A stretch of DNA of 64,000 nucleotides from Capsicum annuum (Eukaryota > Streptophyta > Magnoliopsida > Solanales > Solanaceae). The stretch spans positions 90,314,080 to 90,378,079 of the forward strand of contig NC_061115.1 in assembly GCF_002878395.1 (NCBI RefSeq), written 5' to 3'. A model generated the notes under the pieces. It had not been told where the DNA came from. It saw only the letters and a program-made list of their open reading frames with translations, and did not search any database. A program made the position numbers and the translations under genes. This document shows positions 1 to 11,793 of the stretch, piece by piece; within the stretch, counting starts at the first letter, position 1, and each line of letters begins with the position of its first letter.

Positions 1-995
1 AGGAGTATGTACACAAGAAGGATTAAACTTGTGTAATGAGTTAAAATTGTCTAGACATCTTAAGATTGATAAGCTTAAGGAAAGAGATGGTGGATTTTAG
101 CATTCAGTTTAGTGTTCCTGAACTAGCTTTTTCTTTTAGAAAAAAGAGTCACATGCATTTCAATAGTGAAAAACTTTATAGGAAAAGGATATCTCGATAT
201 AGATCCAAAGAAGAGAGTGAAACTAGGAAAGCTCATCGTAAGTCTACTAGATTTGCAAAAAACAGGTCTAAGTGAGATCTTGCTAACATTAAGTGCTACA
301 AATATGGTAAGTATGGACATATTGCTCCAAATTGTAAGCTTAAAAATCTAAGGTCTTTAGGAATAGATGAAGAATTACATGATAAAGTTTATGATTTTTT
401 ATACACTTCTAGATCCAAATTGGATTACAATTTAGAATCAGATTTTGAAAATAAAGTTGATTTTCTTAATTTATCTAATAACAACAAAAATATTGGTGCT
501 TCATGTATTAATTTCAAAGGTGATAGTTTCCCTTGTAATGATGAATTTCATAAATTGTAGTCCCAATTTGAAGATTTAAATATGACGACTATCAATTCTG
601 AAAATGTGTTAGAATTACTAAAAGAAGTTTTTGATGAAAAACTTTGTTAAAAAATTATTAATTTATCCACTTGTTCAAAACAAAAAAAATATTGATAGAA
701 ATTCTTCTCAACCTGAGAAAAAGTTTGATTATTTTGCCCCTTATTCTTTGTCAGAAGTTAATAAGCGTGTTGCTATGAATTCTGCCCCTGGTAGAGATAC
801 TTCTTTTGATGATTTAAAAATTAAAGTTGAAAACTTGAAAAAGGAGATTAAATCTCTTAAATATAATCAAATAATTTGCGATCACAGGATTTTACAAATA
901 GAGAAACATATTTCTCCCACAAAAATTTTCAAAGGAAAGGTAATATTGATGAAGAAAATAAAGAAGATGATATTCTTCAAAAATCTCTTGATTTA
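1..995 (+). pseudogene. EPRV1 capsid-protein region with CCHC zinc knuckle
   Basis: Basic residues (about 170-270) lead into a zinc knuckle at about 288-335 that reads C-Y-K-Y-G-K-Y-G-H-I-A-P-N-C, so the second cysteine of CX2CX4HX4C has become tyrosine. An acidic, serine/asparagine-rich stretch follows (about 340-620), and a short predicted coiled coil (VENLKKEIKSL) lies near 820-860. In pararetroviruses the knuckle sits at the C-terminal end of the capsid protein and binds the pregenomic RNA. The frame is broken by a stop just before the knuckle, another near 558, and at least one frame change before 631. The 5' end is cut off by the window edge. Confidence 0.7.
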
Positions 996-2941
996 AAAAA
1001 TGATTATTTTCTAGGAATAAGAAAAATTATTACTGCACATAGATGGTATATTAAATGTAATATTTTGATTGATAATCATTTCCCTGTAATGAGTGTTGCT
1101 ATGATTGATAGTGGAGCGGATGTTAGCTGAATTCAAGAAGTGTTAATTCCCAGAAAATATTTTCACCCATGTAGTTAAATCTGCATTTGGACATGCTCTT
1201 GATATAGAGTATGAATTACCAAATACTCATATTTTCTAGAATAAAATCTGCATTCCGCATTTCTTCTTTTTGGTAAAAAATCAGTTATACCCTCCAATTA
1301 TACTTGAAACTCTGTTTATTAATGTCATTTATCCTTATACTCGTATTGATGTAAAAGGATTTACTGCTACTTACAAGAATAAAGAGATAACTTATTTTTT
1401 TGTTACAGATCTAGTAACTAGAGATAATAATGCTTTAATTGAGATGAAGAAAAAGCATGTTGATTCTTTACAACTTAAATTACTTAAAATGAATATTTGT
1501 GATACTATGAAATCTGCTAAGATACAGGAAAAAATAAATTGATTTCCAAACAAATGGCTATTGATATTTTTGCCGAGCAACCCAGTGCTTTCTGGAATAG
1601 AAAAAAGTATATTGTTACTCTTTCTTATGAAGATAATTTCTCCGAGGATGATATCTCGATAAAATCTCGACCATGTCCAATGAATGCCGAATTAGTTGAA
1701 GTCTGTACAATAGAAATTGATAATTTATTACAAAGGGTTTGATAAAACCTACAAAATCTCCTTAGTATTGCACTGTTTTTTATGTTAATATCGAGCAGAA
1801 AAGGAACATGGTGTTTCCAAGTTAGTAATAAATTACAAACCTTTGAATAAATATTTAAAGTGGATTAGGTATCCTATTCCAAATAAAAGAGATTTTCTTT
1901 CAAGATTATATGACGCTAATATATTCTTAAAATTTGATTTAAAATTTGGATATAAGAAAATTCAAATATTTAAAGAGCATACTTATAGAACTGCTTTTAA
2001 TATTTCATTGGATAATATGAATAGAATGTCATGCTATTCAGCTTGAAAAATGCCCCTTCTGAATTCCAAAAAATCATGAATGATATTTTTAATCCTTATA
2101 TGGATTTCATCAAAGTTTATATTGATGATATATTAGTGTTTTTAAAGACATTTGAATTACATATCAAACATCTTGACATTTTAACGAAAATTGTGATACA
2201 AAATGTTTCGGTGATATCTAAAGCAAAAATGAGTCTGTTTCAAACTAACGTTAGATTCTTAGGACACAATATTTTTCAGGGAAAGTTTACTCCCATACAA
2301 AGATCTATTGATTTTGTATCCAAATTCCCTGATGTCATTACCGACAGAACTTACTTGCAAAGATTCTTGGGAAGTTTAAATTATATATCCTCCTTCTATA
2401 AAAATTTATCACATAATTTGGCCTCATTATATGACAAGCTAAAAAAGTATTATAAAGGTCCCTGGACAGATAGTCACACAGATCTAGTTAAAAGAATTAA
2501 ACAGTGTGTTAAATTCTTACCTTGTTTGACTTTAGCCAACCCATCATTGCAAAAGATTATTGAAACTGATGCATCTAATATTGGTTATGGTAGAATACTA
2601 AAACAAGTCAATCCCCATGAAACATTTGAATACCTGATAAGATTTCATTTAGGAAAATGGACTAAAGCCTAGAAGAAATATGCTACTGTGGCTCATGAAA
2701 TGTTAACCACTATTAAATGTGTGTTAAAATTTCAAGATGATTTACACAATCAAAAGCTTTTGATAAAAACTACTGCTCAATCGATTAAATATATGTTTGA
2801 CAAGGATTTTAAACATGATGCTTCGAAATTAATATTTGCAAGGTGGCAAGTTTAATTAGCCCCTTTTGATTTCAAAATTTAATATTAAAAGGAAATTAAT
2901 AATTCTCTCCTTGATTTCTTATCTCGAGAATATCTTAGTTA
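996..2941 (+). pseudogene. EPRV1 protease, reverse transcriptase and RNase H
   Basis: The protease holds the aspartic motif D-S-G-A-D (about 1111-1125), followed at once by a stop. The reverse transcriptase runs from about 1810 to 2300: a palm region (about 1850-2040), a one-base frame change near 2040, then NAPSEFQ and the catalytic Y-I-D-D at 2118-2129. The thumb and connection follow (FLGSLNYIS, about 2370), then RNase H with ETDASNIGYG (about 2565-2592) and the late HDASK/ARW region to about 2855. The end of the polyprotein is visible as DFLSREYLS and a TAA at 2939-2941. No integrase follows, which separates this from Ty3/gypsy elements. Stops at about 1128, 1540, 1740, 2670 and 2853 make it non-functional. 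Confidence 0.85.
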
Positions 2942-2944
2942 AAA

Positions 2945-4489
2945 ATGAATTTTTATACTTATTTTTTATCTAAAAAGACATTGGTTACCATTTTGAAGGT
3001 AATACCATTATACAAAGATTTGCAAAATCTTATAATTGATAAAATTATCCATGATATGGTTGAAATTGAATTTTATGTCTATGATTATGACGAAGTCAAA
3101 AAAATATTTGATCTGTATGAATATAGTTTATCTAAATAACCCTGATTATTATTCGTGCAGTATGGATCCTCCATTGTAATGGGCCAGATGAAGAGAAAAA
3201 GACAGAATAGAGAAAAGATCATCCCTAGGGAGATCATATTCTCAAGGATCATCATACAAATCCACATCTAATTTCCCAGTTATACAAATGGGAAATAAGA
3301 GTTTGATAAACTCTAAAGTATCATAGAAAGAAGAGTCCTCATCATCTTCTTCAATCCATCTAGAAGTTATTCCAGAAGATAGTCCATTATACAGACATTT
3401 GAAGGCATATTTAGCCTCCTACAAGCAAAGTGATACATTTTCTTCAATTGCTAAAGAAAAGGACAATGATAATATCAAGTCCTATGAAAAGATAGAAAAC
3501 AAAGAAATGATATTTATGACTGAAAACTCTGAGATTCAGAGGATAAATGAGCCATGGAAGATATTCCAGGAATATTTGATTAATGGACTATATTTCCTGG
3601 GTGAGTCATACAAAACCCATTCTTATTATGAGACTATTCTCACTTCCATAGGCAGTGCAAATTTTGAGCACTTTCCTATATAACATCGAATAGAATGTTT
3701 ATAACTTCTCAAAATTTATTATCAAACAAAATATATCCGTTGAATAATAGGGGATGACCACAATGATCAAAAGATAGATCACTCTTATCAAAATCCGTAT
3801 AAATTTCACTTATTGGGACCATATTCATGCTTTTGATAAAGTGCTCTATTATAATAATGACTGACATAAACATACTTGGTTTATGAAGGTCTGTGCAAAG
3901 ATATTTGTAAACCCAATTCCTAACTGATTTTTGAACTGGTGGTCATACCACGGTCCAACCATTAAAATATTACCAGACCCATTCCTTAAGATATACAAAA
4001 ATGGGCCAAGGTCTCACTAATGTTAAACTAATTATATCACCCAGATCATAACTGTTATTTAGAAAAAATTGATTAAATCTATTTCTTTATTGAATTCTTG
4101 ATTCCTTGGATACACAAATGGGCTCCAGTACTGGGATTTACAGAATAACAGATTCCTTGTTTGTACCAGATATTTTATAATAATTTCTTGGACAAATTAA
4201 TGAGAAAAGATCCCAAGACCAAATAATTATATAGTTAGGAACTCTTTGACTCTATTGATAAAAAGGTCTAAGAATATAAACAGCTCCTCAAAAGGATGTA
4301 ATTGAGGATAATTCAACCAGGCATATTACCAGAAGAATCTCCGTACAAGATGGAGATAAAGATGATATGATCACTAAATATTTAGAAGAAGTTAAGGGAA
4401 ATTTACTTCGGTCTATTAGTCAATATGATAAGTCAGACACTTTGATGAAAAGTGTGACCAGTGATGATATAGTAGAGAATGATTTTTAA
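2945..4489 (+). pseudogene. EPRV1 downstream ORF (position of inclusion-body/transactivator protein)
   Basis: An ATG at 2945 follows the polyprotein stop by three bases. The frame continues past a stop at 3137-3139 into a basic stretch (KRKRQNREK, about 3190), a serine-rich linker (about 3335-3365), and a longer open piece (3399-3683) with EPWKIFQEYLINGLYFLGES. Further degenerate blocks can be read to a final TAA at 4487-4489, so the intact gene would have been about 515 codons. Position and size suit the last ORF of caulimovirids, often an inclusion-body/transactivator protein. That function is inferred from position; I recognise the sequence only as one that accompanies plant EPRV polyproteins. 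Confidence 0.55.
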
Positions 4490-4860
4490 GATCTCTCTAG
4501 TACATCACAATACTCTCTTATAAATTTTTATCTTGTACAATTCTCTCAAGTGTGAATAATCAATCTCCATTCAATACTATTCTGGCCTTGCTACCGTCCG
4601 AGTAAGGTATATATTTTATCTTTTATTTTGAGTTCTTTTAAGCCTCTCTGTCCCTCTCCGGCCATGACTATGTCCAGCTAAGATCTTTTCATATCTATGT
4701 TGGATATATAACTTCTCTTGCATAATAATCATGAAAGATCTTGACTCTATCAAAATATAAAGAAATTTTTATTTAGTTTATTGGCTTGGTTCTGACATGG
4801 TGGTACAGTTGACTTCTCTTGCATAATATTTCTAGCAAGCCATCAATCTTAAGCCCGTTA
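4490..4860 (+). promoter_or_regulatory. EPRV1 noncoding tail / candidate pararetroviral promoter region
   Basis: Noncoding DNA directly behind the last EPRV1 frame, where the caulimovirid intergenic region with the pregenomic RNA promoter is expected. A TATA-like TATAAAT lies at 4519-4525. A 16-bp direct repeat ACTTCTCTTGCATAAT occurs at 4711-4726 and 4812-4827. I see no convincing tRNA-Met primer-binding site here. Confidence 0.35.
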
Positions 4861-5867
4861 AAAGTTATTAAAAAAAGACATCTTCTTTAATGGTTAGAAC
4901 TGCTAGATACATGGACTCAACATAAGTATGTATTGAAGTTTGACAGGATCCTTGCTTGGGTAAAAGATTAATGCTTCCATACAGTCAATAAGAAATTTAA
5001 AATTCTTGTATATTTTGATTCACTCGAATTATAGGTCTGGATAGCCGCGCGAATTACCGCCAACCTCCGATCCTTCAATCTGGTAATGGTAGAAAAAATA
5101 ATGTTAAAATAGGGGGTAGGGAGAAGAAGTGGAGAGTATTTTAAAAATATAATAAATTAATTAGATAATATACGTATTTAGCAAAAAAATAGATAATATA
5201 CATATTATTATTCATAAATTAAATTAACGAGATGTGAACACTAGAAAAAAAATTAAAATAAAAATAATTAATATTAATAATTTGATAACGGTAAATTGAG
5301 AGTATATAATTAAAAAAATAAAATATATTTTTTATGATTACATGGTTGATTTTATTCATATAGTTTAGTTGGATTTGAGTGGGGTGGGGTGGGGGGAGGG
5401 GGAATTTCATTTAGTTAAAATATTATAGTTAAACTTTTTTTAAGGTTATGTGATTTAACATATCGAACAAGACATTGCAATATGAAACATTGGAAATAAC
5501 ATTTTAATATTATCTGTGCGCCGCCTAGATATCTGTACTAGTTTTCAATAATGTTAATAATACCATAAAATTTTCAATAATATTACTAATACTATAAATA
5601 TACATTATTCATTTTACAATTCTTCTCAACGAGTTTTAATATTTTGAAAATGGCTAGTAAGACGTCATTACTTGCATTTGTAAATACATCAAACTTTATG
5701 TAATAAAGTAAACAATCATCTAAATTTTGATCAACAATAACATTTCATATTTCATCTTTTATAGCGATAGGTAAATATTTTTAATCATTCAAAAAATTTT
5801 AATAAATAAAAAACTTTTCAATTTTTATTTATTGTAATCTAGATTAAAATCAATGATGGGCTTACTA
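4861..5867. other. AT-rich noncoding DNA, no gene seen
   Basis: Strongly AT-rich with many A/T homopolymers and no coding pattern in any frame. Apart from the G-rich run at 5381-5402 I see nothing recognisable. Confidence 0.6.
5381..5402 (+). other. Potential G-quadruplex motif
   Basis: Four runs of four to six G are separated by single bases (G4-T-G4-T-G6-A-G5). This fits the G3+N1-7 quadruplex rule with the shortest possible loops, in otherwise AT-rich DNA. Confidence 0.8.
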
Positions 5868-5904
5868 CGATCTCATATACATACATACATATATATATAT
5901 ATAC

Positions 5905-5954
<50 letters not shown>

Positions 5955-6055
5955 GNNNNNNNNNNNNNNNNNNNNNNNNNNNNNNNNNNNNNNNNNNNNN
6001 NNNNNNNNNNNNNNNNNNNNNNNNNNNNNNNNNNNNNNNNNNNNNNNNNNNNNNN

Positions 6056-6092
<37 letters not shown>
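5868..6092. repeat. (AT)n/(ACAT)n microsatellite interrupted by a 100-base assembly gap
   Basis: Alternating AT with ACAT variants runs from about 5877, is interrupted by exactly 100 N at 5956-6055, and resumes as pure AT to 6092. The fixed N length suggests a placeholder gap at an unresolved microsatellite. Reading frames across it are artefacts. Confidence 0.95.
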
Positions 6093-6095
<3 letters not shown>

Positions 6096-6884
6096 ATTAA
6101 AAAGTAAATGAAAAATTGTTATAATTTATTTTATAAAGCGAGATTAAGAAAGCAATAAATAACTTTCAACTTTTCTTTAGTTCACAAGATTTTTAATTGA
6201 AAAGGGGTTCTTTAAAACAATACTTTAATTAGAAAAAGAAACATTATGTTTATTAAAAAAGCATTTTTCCCCTTTTTAATTAAAACCCAGGTTTTTAGCC
6301 AATTTTATAAAATAAAAAGAGGTCAATATTTACACAAAATGGGTTAGGTACAAAAATGACCCAATCCAAAAAATAAAATTCAAACAAAATAAAGAAACTA
6401 AGACAATAAATAAAAATCAAGGAAAATGAAAGGCTGAAAAAGGAAATATCTGCCTAGATCTTAACATTTCTTCTCGAAGTCTCCTCAGTAGCTTTGATGA
6501 GCGTATCCAATTAAGCTTCCACTTCTTCGATCTAGGTTTCATATGAGTAAAATCAACTCACTCTCAACATGATGATGGGGCATAACAACCTCTGAATTGA
6601 ACTAAATGTGTAAGTTATCTCTTATACCATTTCTTTACCACTTGTTGTTACCGCTTCTCACTATGAGCTCAAAATTAGAGTTGGAGGTGTTTCACTTGTG
6701 CGAAATCCACACCTTGACTCTATTTTTCAGCTCAATTTTCCACTTCAAAGATAAATATTTAATTTTTTGTATCTATTCCTCAACATAATCGTATCCCCGT
6801 ATTTCCTCCAAATTGATGGGTTAAACCTCAGTTGAGGTCATACCACCATCCTCATAGAACCCTTCCCAATCTCTAATCTTGTTG
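6093..6884. other. Unassigned noncoding DNA
   Basis: AT-rich to about 6470, then more balanced sequence to 6884. The only open frame (about 60 codons near 6606) has no recognisable motif. This may be decayed upstream DNA of element G, but I cannot show that. Confidence 0.5.
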
Positions 6885-8032
6885 TGATTTATTCAAAACC
6901 AAACGGGTATACAAAAGTTTCCCAGCCACAGTTTCACAGAAAATCACCTCAGTTGACCTTATAAAGTTAGACATGATAGATTTTGATATGATTCTTGGAA
7001 TAGATTGGCGACACTTTTGATATGCCTTAATTGATTATAGAAATAGAGTAGTCCAGTTTTAGTTTCTAAATAAGACAGTCACAGAGTAGAAGGGTAGTAC
7101 CTTAGTGCCTATAGGCCAGTTTGTCTCATACCTTTAGGCTAAAACAATGATTTCCAAATGATGCATCGATCGATCTTCAGGTGCAGGTTAAGGATTCAAA
7201 GTCCAAGACCCCAACTCTTTATTCAGTTCTAGTGGTAAATAAATTCCCAAAAGTGTTTCTCAAAGATCTATGTGGAGTTTCTCTCAAGAGAGAAATTAAC
7301 TTAGGAATAGATCTCTTTTACGACACCCAACCTGTGTCAATTCCACCCTACGTAATGGTTCCAACCGAGCATCTAAAATTGAAGAAAAAGTTGAAAAATA
7401 TTTTATATAAAGGTTTTATCAGGTCCAACATTATCTCTCCATAGGGTGTTCCAGTTCTCTTCGTGCACAAGAAAGGTGGTTATCTCAAACTATGCATTGA
7501 TTATCACTAGTTGAACAAAATCACAATCAATAATAAGTATCCCATTCCTAGAATTAATGACTTGTTCAACCATCTTCAGGTTGCCAACTATTTTTTCAAA
7601 GATAGACCTCAGATTCGGCTATCATCAACTCAGATTTGGAGAGAGTGACATTCTGAAGATAGCTTTTAGAAATTAATATATTCAATTCAAATTTATTATT
7701 ATGTCTTTCAGACTATCAAATGCTCTTACAACTTTTATGGAGCTGATGAATAGGGTGTTCAAATAGTACTTTGACATATTCATCATTGTCTTTATTGATG
7801 AAATCTTTGTTTATTCTCGGAGTGAGGATGAGCATATAGACCATTTGATGATTGTCTTGTAGACTTTAAAAGATTGTCTATTATTTTTTAAGTTAAGTCT
7901 AGATTCTAGTTGAAATCAGTATCATTCCTTGGTCATATTATTTCTGGCGAGGGCATTCATGTTGATTATCAAAAGACCAAAGCAGTTAAAAATTAGCCTT
8001 GACCCATCTCTCCATAATATATCATGAGTTTT
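6885..8032 (+). pseudogene. Element G, left part: Tekay/Del-like protease and reverse transcriptase
   Basis: Degenerate Ty3/gypsy pol. The C-terminal part of the protease reads LIKLDMIDFDMILGIDW (about 6955-7010). The protease-RT linker follows (FPKVFLKDLCG, about 7245-7280, and IDLFYDTQPVSIPP, 7303-7344). RT blocks are VLFVHKKGGYLKLCIDYH (about 7455-7510), NKYPIPRINDLF, the catalytic block as F-I-D-E (7791-7803, normally F-I/V-D-D), and FLGHIISGEGI (about 7925-7958). The reading ends inside the next conserved block at 8032, exactly where the LTR of F begins, and resumes at 43675. Many stops and frameshifts mark it as the oldest layer of the stack. Confidence 0.8.
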
Positions 8033-11000
8033 ATAATGACCCTCTAGGTTATTTCCTTTATTTTTGATATTTGAAGCCTTCCCATAACTACTACAGGTTA
8101 TTTATGACTTGCCAGGACTATCAGTGTAGTTAGCGGATAGTTTGTTTGGGTTTTAGGCCCATTTTCCTATTTTGGAGCTTTTGTTGTAAGAAATTAGTCT
8201 TGGATAAAAACTCCTTGTAGAAGACCTCAGATAAGAACTCCTACAATGCTATCAGCTCCATGATATTGAGTTTAGGTTAGGAGGATCCTTGGTTTAGGTC
8301 CCAAGGCTTTCAAACTCATTTTAGGCTATTAGGTGAATTATATGATAAATAGAACTATAGGGTATGGGGAACATATTTAGTTAAAACAATATTTGATTAA
8401 AGTTTTGATGGTTTCATTGAGTACAGAATGTCGAATTTAGTATGGTAGCATAGTTTTTTTGCCCGCACAGAGCTTTGAATGAATCTCGGGCACCCGATCA
8501 AAGTCCATTTTTAGACATAGAAAAGTTTGGTGCCTGATCTGGTGTGACCACTTTAACGGACATGGTTCCAATTTAGTCCCTATAAGCCATTTTAGATGCC
8601 TTGTCCATTAGGGTGAGGTCCTCTTTAGCAATAAGGGGATGCTTAGCGGGCACCACTTTAGTGGTTAGCAACCGCTTTAGCGGTACCCACAACCCTGGTG
8701 CATGACCACTTTAGCTTGCTTACACAACTTAGGTGGACAAGTTGCTGCTTTAGAGACACTTAGGGGATGTTAAATCCCCTTTATTCACCAAATTTTCATT
8801 ATTTTCTTCACCATTCTTACACCAATTTGAGAGCTTGAAGAGAGGAGAAAGTGGAGAATCATCAATTGAAGCTATGGTAAGTTAGGTAAGCACTCCTTGG
8901 TCATTTTCTATAAAATTTTCTATCAATTTCCATCCTATTTTATTATCAAATTATTAGAAATTAAATCTTAAATACCTAGACCTTAGGGGATGATTTAGGC
9001 CCCAATTTATGAACCATTTGTTCTCAACTTTTGAGCATACATTCATTATCCGTTGAGGTACTTCGTGATAGATTTAATTTTAGTTTCTATTTGTAGGCCT
9101 CGTAGGCCCGTTCTTGACCAAAATTCTAACCCAACCATTTATATAACAATATAGGTCTCATTTTAATCCTAATGACATGTAGGTTACTATTTTGATAGTG
9201 TGGTGGCATTTTATTATTGTAGAGAAAAGGTGGATGATTTATTGACGACTCAAGACATGCAGTTTGACGTCAAGATATGCTTCTATCTACTCTTTTTCAT
9301 GAGATAGTGTATCATATATATTGCATATTTTATAATAATGTTAGGATGTGATTATGGGTAAAACACCATGACTTAGCCTAGACTATAAGTCTGGGGTATA
9401 AAAGGTAAATCGACCCTTAAGATAAAATACTTGTTATGCTTATGAGATCCTATTACCCTAGGTTACTAGCATGTTAGACATAGTTGAGGCTAATGATCCT
9501 TTAATATAAGGTTTACTACTTGACTTGGTGGATTATTATGGTTTCTCGGATTATGGTATTATGGTTATTTTGGTCATATATTATCGGGCCCGAGGCCGAG
9601 ATGTGATATTAGTTAGATTTTTATCCTTGTAAAAGATGTAGCCATAGTCTATGGATGTTTAGACACTTATTATTATATTATTTGTATATTGGTGATGGAA
9701 TGCATAGATTCGGTACATTCATGCTCACTTAATGGTACGATTCCAACTAAAAACATAGTTTTACTACTAGTTTTTAAATAGGAATTTATTTTCACTTTCC
9801 ACTTTCAAAATAGATTCTTTCATAATGGGAATCATACCTCCTTAATGGATAATTTATGAGCTTTTGAGACTAAAAGTGTTATTTTAGAGATTTGACTGAG
9901 ATATATTTTGATCCAAGGTTTTACTACTACTATTTACTTTGGCCGAGAGAGATTTTGACCCTTTCTAATCTTTGAAACTGATTTAGTCCCAGAGTTGATT
10001 TGTAGCAAAATGGTTTTAGATTTAAACTCTTTTAACCATGGTTTAAGTTTATGTATTTATTATATATATCTTTCTCTGATGTTGGATGGAGTAGATTACT
10101 CATGATGGTGATTGGAAATCCTAAATTAGGACTAAGTCGGTGATATATGTACTCTCGAACCCCCTAGAAGTGCCTTCGTCTATGAGCCATCATGCTAGAT
10201 AAAAGAGGTTGTCGTAGGTCCTACCTTTGTGAGTTGTCGAGTTGGAGAAGGTGCATACACTAATTATGTTATGGCACATGGATTCATTATGGTATCATGG
10301 ATTTATTTTACATTCATTCATGCAAGTGCATTGCCTATCACCAGTATGTCGTTTGGTCCCTAAATCTATCATCCTTATGGGGGTTGCATAGGTATATGTT
10401 GTGAGTTTGTTTGTTGTATGTTGTGTGTTGATTGAACCTCCTGGTTTATGAGGTCTGATTAAGGTCTTAGTTGTCTGGACTAGCTGGTTACTTTATTATA
10501 TTATTATGGTTAGTTCATGACAGGTTGACTATGGACTGGTATTAAGATTCAAGGTATGATTCTAATTCTTTTCTTTTACAGTTATTAATATAATGAATAA
10601 TTATCTCATGATTAGGGACCATAATTATTCCAACACTAGTTCCTACTATAATTAGAAGGCCTTAAGATGTTCGTATGACTACCTTAGTTTATACCTTTGA
10701 GTTAGTCTTGCATATATTTATATGTATATATCTAGCTATAGTATTACCGTGTATCCTTCTTTTCCTTAATTATTCATGTTGTATATCCATTCTTTGGCCT
10801 TGTATACTACTATATATCCTTCTTTTACTCTTTATTTGTATATTGGCCAATGGTATATGGTGTAGTACTTAGTGATTGAATGTGACTGGGATTGGATAGT
10901 TCATCCTTAGTGTCTCTCTAGTTTTATAATGTTATTTTCCTAGATATTTGGCTATAGTTTACTTTCCTGCTGCATGTTATCTGTATTTACATTATCTTTG

Positions 11001-11465
11001 AAGCTCAGTCGACAGTTTCCTACTGAGTACCACATGTTTGGTACTCATACTACACTTTTGCAGCCTGTAGATCGTAGTATTAGTTCTCATTATTAGTGTG
11101 TGCATCATATGGAGAAACTATAGACTAGAGATTTGGGGTGAGTTCCTGACATTCGGAGCATTACTACTCTCACTCTTATTGGTTAGACTGATTCATATGT
11201 TGTATTCAGAGATGGGTTATACATGTATATTCATTTAGTACTTTATTTTATATTCGTATCATATTAAAAGCTCCTGTTCTAACTTCACCAAGTTTTGGGA
11301 TTGCTATATATATATATATATATTAGCCTTGTTATTATATTTATTGTACTATTTTCATCCATTTCTCTTGATAGTCCTTTATTAGTAGTTCTGGACTAAT
11401 GGGTTGTCTTACTTACTGGTGGGTTATAGTAGGTGCTATCATGACTAAGGAATTAGGACATGGCA
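8033..11465 (+). repeat. Element F, 5' LTR (about 3.4 kb)
   Basis: The sequence from TATAATGACCCTC at 8033 is repeated from 17328. Common landmarks include the motif array at 8545-8765, GATGTTAAATCCCC, and the AACACCATGACTTAGCCTA block (9361). The end GGACATGGCA is followed by a tRNA-Met primer-binding site. The two LTRs have diverged by clearly more than 10 percent by eye, with indels, so the insertion is old. The expected leading TG has become TA in both copies. Confidence 0.85.
8545..8765 (+). promoter_or_regulatory. Array of CCGCTTTAGCGG-like semi-palindromes in F 5' LTR
   Basis: At least seven variants of a CNGCTTTAGCGG-type motif occur within 220 bp, including ACCGCTTTAGCGGT at about 8679-8692, CACTTTAGTGG and CACTTTAACGG. 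The same array is present in the 3' LTR at 17845-18065. Position in the U3-like part suggests a transcriptional control region; this is an inference. Confidence 0.6.
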
Positions 11466-11468
11466 AAT

Positions 11469-11480
11469 TGGTATCAGAGC
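11469..11480 (+). other. F primer-binding site (tRNA-Met)
   Basis: TTGGTATCAGAGCC lies a few bases behind the LTR end. It is complementary to the 3' end of plant initiator tRNA-Met, the usual primer of Tekay/Del elements. Confidence 0.85.
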
Positions 11481-11755
11481 CTAGGTTTATCGGTGTTGGT
11501 GTTATGACCCAAACCAGGGCCTGGCTGTGATGGGTATCTCAAGTTCACTGAGGATCGGAGACCACCCCTTTCACCTAGCCAAACAGGTTATAACATTCCT
11601 AGCAGTAGCTGAAATCCTAAAATATAACAAGATAATAAAAGTAACAAACTCAAGCACATCTAAGCATGTCAACATCAATACCCAATCCACAGTAACATCC
11701 ACAAAGCCTCTACTAATCCAAAAATAATCTAAGTTGGGAAATGCCCTTGACCCTA

Positions 11756-11793
11756 ACAATGACAATGACAATGACAATGACAATGACAATGAT
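11756..11793 (+). repeat. (ACAATG)n microsatellite
   Basis: Six tandem copies of the hexanucleotide ACAATG inside the solo LTR, the last one mutated. Confidence 0.9.

Larger units (their letters stand above)
1..4489 (+). mobile_element. Endogenous pararetrovirus remnant EPRV1 (Caulimoviridae-like)
   Basis: Seen: on one strand and in order, a capsid-type zinc knuckle (about 290), a retropepsin motif (IDSGAD, about 1108), reverse transcriptase with YIDD (2118-2129), RNase H ending at 2941, then a second long frame to 4489. No LTR flanks it. This order, without an integrase, is that of plant pararetroviruses. The movement-protein part would lie upstream of base 1 and is not in the window. All frames carry stops and small frameshifts, so it is an old, inactive copy. 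Its proteins differ clearly from EPRV2 at 58-62 kb, so it is a separate lineage. I cannot assign a genus from the sequence alone. Confidence 0.85.

Noticed and set aside
4785..4810. GGTTCTGACATGGTGG as an inverted tRNA-Met primer-binding site of EPRV1
   Set aside because: The CAGAACC part fits the tRNA-Met complement but the adjoining bases do not, and the orientation would be opposite to EPRV1.
5839..6107. Open frames of 84-85 codons on both strands with TYIYIY-type repeats
   Set aside because: They are translations of an AT microsatellite through a run of N.
6606..6788. Possible host exon (60 codons)
   Set aside because: No recognisable domain, no supporting neighbouring exons or splice sites, and surrounded by repeat DNA.
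10675..10872. 65-codon hydrophobic frame
   Set aside because: Lies inside the F 5' LTR, is not kept open in the 3' LTR copy, and owes its hydrophobicity to T-rich sequence.
11756..11793. Short regular repeat as a CRISPR-like or satellite array
   Set aside because: A simple (ACAATG)6 microsatellite without spacers.
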